IMG/VR virus record: IMGVR_UViG_3300032047_001675
Span: 1 to 20,466 of that record
Source: a virus
Direction: 5' to 3' (one strand)
Length of the DNA: 20,466 nucleotides
Shown: positions 14,019-20,271 of the stretch, piece by piece
Numbering within the stretch: position 1 is the first letter of the stretch
Layout of the letters: each line of letters starts with the position of its first letter
Notes under the pieces: model-generated
Databases searched by the model: none
What the model was told of the DNA's origin: nothing
What the model saw: only the letters and a program-made list of their open reading frames with translations
Position numbers and translations under genes: made by a program

Positions 14019-15302
14019 TTAAAATGGGTTAGAGATATCAACTTCTTCAGTTGAATCTCCTTCCACGTTGAATAAATCTTCCTCATCAGTAGAACCAACG
14101 TATTTCTGAACGAATTGTTTAACGTAAGTTCTCTCTGATTGAGCTCCACCAGCATCATCGAACAATGGGTAGATAGTAATTTCAGCGGCCTCAGCCAGAT
14201 TGAATCCATCATAAAGTAGTGAACCAATCTCAACAGCCGTTCTGGTCGATAGTGAGTTTGAAAGAGTTGGAACTTCTTTCTTAACATCGTTTCTAGTCAT
14301 CGAAGTAATCTTAGCAACATTACCTAAGATAGTTGAATCAACTGAAGGATACATCATCTGAAGTAAATCAGTTTCTTCATCAGAAGTTAGAGTATCCATT
14401 TCGATGATTGTAAATCTATCAATAATCGCTCTATCCAATTGTCTAGTCGATGTGTACTCATTACCGATGTTAGCCGATGCGATGAAGGAAACACCTTCAG
14501 CAACTTTAACAACAGGTGAATCAGATGCCTCATCTAATCTAAGGTATCTCTGTCCACTATCTAAAACAGTCATTAGAATGTTGTGAGCCTCAGGGTGAGC
14601 TCTGGATATCTCATCTAATACAATTACAGTATTTGGAGTTTGGATAGCCTTCACAAATGGTGAAGGAGAAAACACAGTACCTTTTTTGGTATCGAACTGA
14701 GTGTTACCGATTAAGGTAGCTCTCGGGTCTTGTGTAGAACCTAAGTTGAAGATTTCCATAGTGTAACCTTCAATTGAATTGGCCGCCGCTTTAGCTGCCA
14801 TAGTTTTACCACAACCAGCCGGTCCGGTCATCATAATATTTTTACCTCTCAGAATGTTTCTGATTAGGTACTTCCACTTTAGTGGATTCATAAACAACAT
14901 CTGAGGTTTTAATCCTTCAGATTCATTGTGAATAAACTTTAGGAAATCTTCTTCCATTGGTTTCTCAGCAACTTCCATAGTTGGTTTTTGTTTTAGTTGG
15001 TATTGTTCCAACCCACCATTCGGTTTGTTGAAGTTTGTTACAGGGTCAGAACCATTGAACTTCTCACCAGGTACTCTGTTGAACTCAACAGAACCATTGG
15101 TAAGATTACCTTTGATTCTTGCTTTGATACAATACTTAGAAGGATTGTTAGCTGCCGATATACACCTTTTATATATTGATGTACCAACTTCATTTAATTG
15201 AGGAACTAAGAACTCAGTTCCTGCGGAATCGATAAGGATAATCTCCTTATTCTCGTTTTTCTTTGATTGAAGGAAAACACTTCTTTGACTTTTATTACTC
15301 AT
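14019..15302 (-). CDS. MoxR/CobS-type AAA+ ATPase
   Basis: A 427-residue protein. Residues 1-110 are a non-conserved N-terminal region with beta character. The AAA+ core follows: Walker A GPAGCGKT (160-167), Walker B VIVLDEISRAHPEAH (226-240), sensor 1 ASANIGNEY (276-284) and arginine-finger region DRAIIDRF (290-297). The E-I-S-R-A-x-P form is typical of MoxR/CbbQ/CobS ATPases, which work with VWA-domain partners. T4-like cyanophages carry a gene annotated cobS of this type. Its partner is probably the VWA protein encoded directly upstream. It has its own composite promoter at 15346-15403 and a terminator after it. Cobalt insertion into corrinoids is unlikely without the rest of the pathway; protein remodelling is the better guess. 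Confidence 0.85.
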   Translation of the reverse strand: MSNKSQRSVFLQSKKNENKEIILIDSAGTEFLVPQLNEVGTSIYKRCISAANNPSKYCIKARIKGNLTNGSVEFNRVPGEKFNGSDPVTNFNKPNGGLEQYQLKQKPTMEVAEKPMEEDFLKFIHNESEGLKPQMLFMNPLKWKYLIRNILRGKNIMMTGPAGCGKTMAAKAAANSIEGYTMEIFNLGSTQDPRATLIGNTQFDTKKGTVFSPSPFVKAIQTPNTVIVLDEISRAHPEAHNILMTVLDSGQRYLRLDEASDSPVVKVAEGVSFIASANIGNEYTSTRQLDRAIIDRFTIIEMDTLTSDEETDLLQMMYPSVDSTILGNVAKITSMTRNDVKKEVPTLSNSLSTRTAVEIGSLLYDGFNLAEAAEITIYPLFDDAGGAQSERTYVKQFVQKYVGSTDEEDLFNVEGDSTEEVDISNPF

Positions 15303-15345
15303 ATAATTTAATTTTTAGTTTTTACTCTTATTAATTATTACTCTA

Positions 15346-15403
15346 CTAAAGTACGACTTTTATTTTACAATTCCAAATTTCTAATGTTAAGAAATTGTTA
15401 AAT
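15346..15403 (-). promoter_or_regulatory. Composite promoter of the AAA+ gene
   Basis: Minus strand: ATTTAACAATTTCTTAACAT (15403-15384), 6 nt, TTTG (15377-15374), 20 nt, TACTTTAG (15353-15346). It lies between the VWA stop and the AAA+ ATG. The following leader GTAATAATTAATAAGAG is shared, with one or two changes, with the VWA and 65-residue genes. No Shine-Dalgarno precedes the ATG. Confidence 0.78.
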
Positions 15404-15406
15404 CTT

Positions 15407-17554
15407 TTACTGAAACAATTTGTTTAATGTTTTAGTTAACGCCATCAGATTCGTACAATCTACTGATGTCGCTGATTTACCATACATTCTTTTGAACTGG
15501 TCGATACCACCTTCGTAACCATCGTACACAAAGTATGAAAGAACCTTAACTCCTGCTTGTTGGATTTTCTTAACCTGAGCTGCCGTATGTTCAACAGCCG
15601 CAGTTCCACCGTAATCGATATCTCTGTTAGAGAAACCTGGCCATCCATCTGAAAAATTGATGAAGTAAGAATCAACACCTTTGTTAGTTTTGGTGATATC
15701 ATCTAAAACAGTTTCAAAACATAAACCTTCAGGAGTAGTTCCACAAGGATTAAGATATTTAAATAATTGTTGAATCTTAGAGAACTTATCTTTTCTACTA
15801 TCGTAAGCTATCAACATTAGTGGTTGTGTAGTCCCATCATGTTGAATACTTCTGTAAGATATAACCACATCTAAATTAGAAGTCATCGAAGCGGCCTTAG
15901 CGATAGCAACTGCCGATGTTTGGGTTTGTTTCCACTTACCACCACCCATTGATGAACTAGCATCAATCGATATGTGAACTAAGGCTGGGTTATGTTTGTT
16001 AATTGTAATCTGGTCGAAGATTTGAGTATTACCCATTCCCAACTCATGTAACAATCTACCTGAGATTCTACCATTCTTCATTCTAGGATTAACCAAACTT
16101 CTTTCCTCATTTCTGAGTTTAAGTTTCTTACCCAATACAGTACCCAATACGATACCCTTTTGAATAGCTCTTTCGTTTCTTTCAGAACTCCAAGAGTAAT
16201 TAGATAACATACTAATCATATCAGAATCAACTAATTGTTTAGTGTAGTTTCTTACAACCATTACAGGAGTTTGTTTATCTTGTTTACCATACCATCTGTT
16301 GTTTTGGTAATCTTTACCAGCCAACTTTTCTTCGATACCACTCTTAACCAAAGTATCTAACTTCTTAGATTCACCTTTGGAAACTTTCTTCTTTTTGATA
16401 TCACCATTCTGAAAATTCTTTTGTTTCTCAATAGCGTTATCTAATTGTTTCTTTTGTCTACCTGATAGAGAACCATTACCTTCAGTAGTTTTGGTATCTG
16501 TGATTTGAGAATCAGAACCACTACCACCAGCTCCATTAGGATTGTAACCACCGTTACCTTTCTTTGGAGTATCTCCTTCAGCATCTCCTTTGGAATCATC
16601 TTTACCATCAGAACCATCTTTAGGTTTACCACCGTTACCTTCGGTGTTATCAGTACCATTGGTATCGGAATTATCTCCACCACCACCAGTTCCACTACCT
16701 TCTGATTGTTCATCATCAGATTCTCCATCACCACTATTTTGTTGGTTAGGTGATTGGATTGGTTTTTGTTCAGCTGGAAGTGAGTTCTCAACTACTTTGA
16801 AAATCTGTTCAGCCAACACCATAGAACCATTAGTATCTGTTATCATATCGATGTTTTTCAAATCCATAAGATTCCATACATTTCTCAATTGAGGAAGAGC
16901 ATCTAAATCTCTATTCTTATTAGTGATGTTTATGATTCTAAACATATAAGAAGCCCAATCCAACTCTCTGTACTCTGAGGATTGTAATCCCTTATCAACT
17001 ATCTTAGAGTTGAAGTATTTATCGTACATAGCGTGGTAGTAACCTTTGTAACCAGGTGATGTACTGTAAATGTAGTTATCGATTCTTCTATCTTCGATTA
17101 TGTTAAGTAAGTTCTTAACGATACCCCTAACATACTCTTTAGTTTCCCACTCATCTTTAGAGTGTTTTTCCATTAAGTGAGTGATGTAAGGAACACCAAC
17201 AATCAAATCGATGTTGTTGTTAATTGTATCTAATATACTGAAATCTGTTAACTTAATGTGAGAACCTTCATGCAGTGCCAACCCAACGGTTGAATCAAAA
17301 TCTTTATCATCCATCTTAGCTGATATCACAACCGAATTACCATCAGTATAAGAATCAATACCCCTTACATCAAATGTAACAGGTATATTATCATTAGTAA
17401 CGATGTTAACAAAGTTACCGATAGATTTCTTATAAGAGGCAAGTGCCATCAGATTTGAATGTTTAGATTCTATAACATTCAACCCATCATCTACATCATC
17501 GAACAGGTTATCTTTCAACCAGAACGAACTATATTTTGTATTATCTCTATTCAT
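15407..17554 (-). CDS. HExxH + VWA-domain protein (CobT-like partner of the AAA+ ATPase)
   Basis: A 715-residue protein in three parts. Residues 1-260 are helical, with a zinc-metallopeptidase-like HEGSH (95-99) and NIIEDRRID (151-159), which could supply a third ligand, as in VWA-linked metallopeptidase domains. Residues 262-365 form a low-complexity Gly/Ser/Asp/Asn linker. Residues 525-715 are a VWA domain with a complete MIDAS: DASSS (531-535), a Thr at 606/607 and D636 in FSDG. Residues 430-515 join linker and VWA. The layout matches CobT-like proteins paired with MoxR/CobS ATPases. Role inferred: metal-dependent protein remodelling or proteolysis together with the AAA+ ATPase. It has its own composite promoter. 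Confidence 0.82.
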   Translation of the reverse strand: MNRDNTKYSSFWLKDNLFDDVDDGLNVIESKHSNLMALASYKKSIGNFVNIVTNDNIPVTFDVRGIDSYTDGNSVVISAKMDDKDFDSTVGLALHEGSHIKLTDFSILDTINNNIDLIVGVPYITHLMEKHSKDEWETKEYVRGIVKNLLNIIEDRRIDNYIYSTSPGYKGYYHAMYDKYFNSKIVDKGLQSSEYRELDWASYMFRIINITNKNRDLDALPQLRNVWNLMDLKNIDMITDTNGSMVLAEQIFKVVENSLPAEQKPIQSPNQQNSGDGESDDEQSEGSGTGGGGDNSDTNGTDNTEGNGGKPKDGSDGKDDSKGDAEGDTPKKGNGGYNPNGAGGSGSDSQITDTKTTEGNGSLSGRQKKQLDNAIEKQKNFQNGDIKKKKVSKGESKKLDTLVKSGIEEKLAGKDYQNNRWYGKQDKQTPVMVVRNYTKQLVDSDMISMLSNYSWSSERNERAIQKGIVLGTVLGKKLKLRNEERSLVNPRMKNGRISGRLLHELGMGNTQIFDQITINKHNPALVHISIDASSSMGGGKWKQTQTSAVAIAKAASMTSNLDVVISYRSIQHDGTTQPLMLIAYDSRKDKFSKIQQLFKYLNPCGTTPEGLCFETVLDDITKTNKGVDSYFINFSDGWPGFSNRDIDYGGTAAVEHTAAQVKKIQQAGVKVLSYFVYDGYEGGIDQFKRMYGKSATSVDCTNLMALTKTLNKLFQ

Positions 17555-17584
17555 ATATTTTTACTCTTATCAATTATTACTATA

Positions 17585-17660
17585 CTAAAGTAGTGAATTT
17601 TTTCCACATAAACAAGCATTTTATGTTAAATTTTTGTTAAAGTTATTAACAAGTTATTAA
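17585..17660 (-). promoter_or_regulatory. Composite promoter of the VWA gene with extended repeat array
   Basis: Minus strand: TTAACA-N5-TTAACAT (17640-17623), 6 nt, CTTG (17616-17613), 20 nt, TACTTTAG (17592-17585). Upstream are two more related hexamers, TTAATA at 17660-17655 and 17649-17644, within a tandem 11-nt repeat TTGTTAATAAC. That gives four hexamers with offsets of 11, 9 and 11. The array reaches the stop codon of the 65-residue gene. The N5 of this copy differs from the other three, which shows that only the hexamers and spacing are conserved. Confidence 0.75.
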
Positions 17661-17663
17661 CAA

Positions 17664-17861
17664 TTAAAGTAATCCTTTTAGTAGTTTCTTATAATCTATG
17701 GATAGTAAACCCATACCACCTATCATTAAACCCATAACGGCGAACACTATTTCGTTAAGAACCGCCTCAAACTGAATAAGGTTTTGTAGTGTTCCTTTCA
17801 TTGTTAAATAACACGCAGTAAACCCTACTACTGTTAATAAAATTGCTTGGTAATTTTTCAT
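17664..17861 (-). CDS. Small two-helix membrane protein
   Basis: A 65-residue protein with hydrophobic segments at about 5-22 (QAILLTVVGFTACYLTM) and 36-56 (EIVFAVMGLMIGGMGLLSI), separated by a short polar loop and ending in a basic tail (DYKKLLKGLL). This is the layout of a small holin or inner-membrane accessory protein, but holin-like topology alone is weak evidence and no lysis gene is next to it. It has its own composite promoter and is followed by the VWA gene, which also has one, so the two may act together at the membrane. Confidence 0.7.
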   Translation of the reverse strand: MKNYQAILLTVVGFTACYLTMKGTLQNLIQFEAVLNEIVFAVMGLMIGGMGLLSIDYKKLLKGLL

Positions 17862-17889
17862 ATTATATCTCTTATTAATTATTACAGTA

Positions 17890-17947
17890 CTAAAGTACGA
17901 AATAATTTCGATATATCCAAGCCGCCAATGTTAAGAAATTGTTAAAT
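17890..17947 (-). promoter_or_regulatory. Composite promoter of the 65-residue membrane protein gene
   Basis: Minus strand: ATTTAACAATTTCTTAACAT (17947-17928), 6 nt, CTTG (17921-17918), 20 nt, TACTTTAG (17897-17890). The TAA stop of the dehydratase gene lies inside the first TTAACA. The spacer contains the palindrome CGAAATTATTTCG. The leader after -7 reads GTAATAATTAATAAGAG, as for the AAA+ gene. Confidence 0.78.
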
Positions 17948-18847
17948 TTTTACTAATTCTTCTTTTAAGAATTCGTGAAGTGTTTTCGTAGTTTCGTTAT
18001 ATGAGTGTAGCCTATACTTTCTGTCGTGTCCTAATCTATCTTCTACGAATTCAAACTTAGGAGTTATACCTAATATATCACCAATGGTGTTTATTATATC
18101 TATGTTAGTTGTTGTGAAATCACTACCTATATGATAGATTTCATTTACATCACCTTCTAACACTATATCCAATATAGATTTGACATTATCCTCAACCCAT
18201 ATCCACTCTCTCATTTGTTTACCATCACCATAAACAGGTATAGTAATATCATTCTTAACATTGTGAATAATCTTAGGAATAAACTTTTCTTTGTGTTGTC
18301 GTACACCAAAGTTGTTACAAGTTCTTGTAATGTTATATGGTAATCCAAACGTAGTAGCACAACTCTGTACTAATAAATCAGCAGCTGCTTTAGTAGATGA
18401 GTAATAAGATGATGGTATTAACCTATCATATGGATATGATGGGGCATTATGATTATCAAGCTTTTCTAAATCCCCATAAACCTCATCTGTAGATATTTGA
18501 ACAAACCTTTTTAGCTTGGGATTCTGCCTTGCACATTCTAATAAATTAAATGTACCTTCTACATTAGTTCTTACAAATGGCCTACCATCTGCAATTGAAT
18601 TATCAACGTGAGATTCAGCAGCAAAGTTTACTAAGTAATCATACTCACCTAAATCTGATGGTGTAACATCACATATATCTCTTATTAAGGTTTGAACTAA
18701 TAATGGATTTGATTTAGGCATTCTATCATAATCACCAGCATATGTTAGTAAATCAACTACCATAACTTCATGTCCATTTTCTACACAATGATGTACAAAA
18801 GATGAACCTATAAAACCTAAACCACCTGTAACTACTATTCTATTCAT
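17942..18847 (-). CDS. dTDP-glucose 4,6-dehydratase-like SDR enzyme
   Basis: A 301-residue extended short-chain dehydrogenase of the RmlB type. It has the NAD-binding GGLGFIGSSF (8-17), the RmlB-typical NFAAESHVDNSI (74-85), the catalytic STDEVYG (119-125), YSSTK with Y149 and K153, and the RTCNNFGVRQHKEKFIP segment. D121-E122 are the acid/base residues expected for dehydration of dTDP-glucose to the 4-keto-6-deoxy sugar. It is slightly shorter than bacterial RmlB (about 350 aa). The start overlaps the thioesterase stop by 1 nt (TAATG). Role inferred: a nucleotide sugar for glycosylating host surface, virion or DNA. No RmlA, C or D is in the window, so it may feed or divert a host pathway. 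Confidence 0.85.
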   Translation of the reverse strand: MNRIVVTGGLGFIGSSFVHHCVENGHEVMVVDLLTYAGDYDRMPKSNPLLVQTLIRDICDVTPSDLGEYDYLVNFAAESHVDNSIADGRPFVRTNVEGTFNLLECARQNPKLKRFVQISTDEVYGDLEKLDNHNAPSYPYDRLIPSSYYSSTKAAADLLVQSCATTFGLPYNITRTCNNFGVRQHKEKFIPKIIHNVKNDITIPVYGDGKQMREWIWVEDNVKSILDIVLEGDVNEIYHIGSDFTTTNIDIINTIGDILGITPKFEFVEDRLGHDRKYRLHSYNETTKTLHEFLKEELVKI

Positions 18848-19233
18848 TAATCTAATATTTTATTTTTAACTCTATCTGATATTGGAATTGGGTCTCCCAT
18901 CTCATCTATCCTAACAAATGTTATGTTTGTTCTTAGGATTAAATTTTGTTTACCATTGTAAACATTATGAGAACGAGCTTCCAATATTAATCTTATTGAT
19001 GAACCACCTACCGATTCTACATCCCCATATATCTTTAGAAGTTGTCCTTCTCTCGCAGGTTTATTGAATATACATTTATCAATTGCTTTAGTTACCATAC
19101 GAGGTGTATCACAAAACTCAGCGGCGAATCCAGCGGCCGCAGCATCTAACCATGCTAATAGTTTACCACCAAACAGATTTCCATGAAACCCTAAATCGGA
19201 TTTCTTAATTGGATGTTGTGTTATATACTTCAT
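18847..19233 (-). CDS. Acyl-CoA thioesterase, hotdog fold (YciA/BFIT-like)
   Basis: A 128-residue protein with the acyl-CoA hydrolase signature: N-terminal DLGFHGNLFGGKLLAWLDAA (13-32), including the N-x-x-G-G helix start and D30, the expected catalytic acid, followed by the long hotdog helix (AAAGFAAEF). Later strands LKIYGDVESVGGSSIRLILE and RTNITFVRID fit the fold. Family role: hydrolysis of acyl-CoA thioesters in the cytoplasm. The start overlaps the nucleosidase gene by 29 nt, an unusually long overlap, but no later in-frame ATG would preserve the conserved N-terminus. A thioesterase in a phage is unusual. Possible targets are host lipid or acyl-CoA pools. Confidence 0.8.
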   Translation of the reverse strand: MKYITQHPIKKSDLGFHGNLFGGKLLAWLDAAAAGFAAEFCDTPRMVTKAIDKCIFNKPAREGQLLKIYGDVESVGGSSIRLILEARSHNVYNGKQNLILRTNITFVRIDEMGDPIPISDRVKNKILD

Positions 19234-19771
19234 CTAATATTTTTTTAAATTCTAAGATACCATCTGATACATTCTGTTCCCAATCGTTTGGGGACTTTTC
19301 ATCAGCGTTATCTGTAATGTATTTGTAACATTTAAATGGGATGTTCCATTTATCACATATTTTGGCAATACAAAAAGCCTCCATATCAAATACATCAATA
19401 CCTTCATATTCTTTTTTGTTTATTACAAATGAATCACCTGAACCCACAACTAACGAATCTATAAAATGAGCATCACCTAATACACTTGCAGTTTTATCAA
19501 ATGGTGTTGTACCTCTCGGAAATCCTAATGGTGATACATCCATATCTCTTTGTACGAATCTACCACACTCTACTAACTCACCGATTGGTAAATCTCTACT
19601 ACCAGCAGTTCCGTAGTTGATTACTAATTTAGGGAATCCATATATCATAAAATGACGAGTTAGTTCAAATGTTGAATTTACTTTACCAACACCTGTATAT
19701 AAAACATTATAATCATTTAATTGATTATTTGTTTCTTGTTCTAATGCACATACAATTAAAGTATCTATCAT
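19205..19771 (-). CDS. 5'-methylthioadenosine/S-adenosylhomocysteine nucleosidase-like protein
   Basis: A 188-residue member of the purine nucleoside phosphorylase/MTAN superfamily. TGVGKVNS (26-33), INYGTAGSRDLPIG (51-64), GSGDSFVIN (110-118), DMEAFCIAKIC (129-139) and ITDNAD (152-157) match E. coli MTAN blocks. E131 and D154 correspond to the ribose-binding Glu174 and catalytic Asp197; E11 or E13 is the candidate for Glu12. It is about 45 residues shorter than E. coli MTAN, so a strand or loop is trimmed. Expected reaction: hydrolysis of MTA or SAH to adenine plus the thioribose or ribosyl-homocysteine. The start overlaps the APRT stop by 4 nt. A related nucleosidase or phosphorylase specificity cannot be excluded. 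Confidence 0.8.
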   Translation of the reverse strand: MIDTLIVCALEQETNNQLNDYNVLYTGVGKVNSTFELTRHFMIYGFPKLVINYGTAGSRDLPIGELVECGRFVQRDMDVSPLGFPRGTTPFDKTASVLGDAHFIDSLVVGSGDSFVINKKEYEGIDVFDMEAFCIAKICDKWNIPFKCYKYITDNADEKSPNDWEQNVSDGILEFKKILDEVYNTTSN

Positions 19772-20271
19772 TTAATCAAACATTTAATTGATTCATCCCC
19801 TTTGTAAATTCCTATATCTAACAAACATAATCTATCAACAACATCTAATCCAACCATTTCACATAGGTTAGATGCCGCTTCCATAGTACCGCCAGTTGCT
19901 AATACATCATCAACAACAACACAAGTACCTAAATCATGTTGAGGTATATATGCCATTTCTAATTCATCACTACCATACTCCAACCCATATTGAACAAAAA
20001 ACTTTTTGTTGTTTGGTAACTTACCCCTCTTTCTTACTATTCGTATTCCACCACCAAATTGATAACTTAATGCAGATGCGAATAAAAACCCTCTACTCTC
20101 AATACCTACCCAATAGGTAGGAACTTTATTTATAAGTTGCCCCATTTCTAATATGGCGTTTTTAAAAACAGAACTCTCAGCCAACAATGGTTGAATATCC
20201 TTATACTGAATTCCTTTTACAGGAAAGTCATCTACGTTATTTATGTAATTATTATAATCCATTACTTCCAT
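19768..20271 (-). CDS. apt: Adenine phosphoribosyltransferase
   Basis: A 167-residue APRT. DFPVKGIQYKDIQPLL (15-30), GIESRGFLFASALSY (56-70), VRKRGKLP (79-86), YGLEYGSDELE (95-105) and the PRPP-binding loop CVVVDDVLATGGTMEAA (117-133) are all family hallmarks. Reaction: adenine + PRPP to AMP + pyrophosphate. It lies between metK and the nucleosidase gene, with a 10-nt overlap with metK if the first ATG (20271) is used, or a 1-nt TAATG overlap if the second ATG (20262, MDYNN) is used; the latter is the commoner junction type in this genome. The neighbouring nucleosidase would produce its substrate, adenine. Confidence 0.9.
   Translation of the reverse strand: MEVMDYNNYINNVDDFPVKGIQYKDIQPLLAESSVFKNAILEMGQLINKVPTYWVGIESRGFLFASALSYQFGGGIRIVRKRGKLPNNKKFFVQYGLEYGSDELEMAYIPQHDLGTCVVVDDVLATGGTMEAASNLCEMVGLDVVDRLCLLDIGIYKGDESIKCLIK

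Noticed and set aside
14006-14287. A 93-residue minus-strand frame overlapping the 3' end of the AAA+ gene
   Set aside because: It lies in another frame of a gene with clear conserved motifs and has no Shine-Dalgarno or promoter of its own.
16505-16892. Overlapping plus- and minus-strand open frames rich in Ile, Thr, Ser and Pro opposite the VWA gene
   Set aside because: They are shadows of the low-complexity Gly/Ser/Asp linker of the VWA protein; they have no start signals and repetitive composition.
14019-17554. A cobaltochelatase (CobS/CobT) role in cobalamin synthesis
   Set aside because: No CobN or other corrinoid genes are visible, and MoxR/VWA pairs commonly act on proteins; the similarity is structural only.
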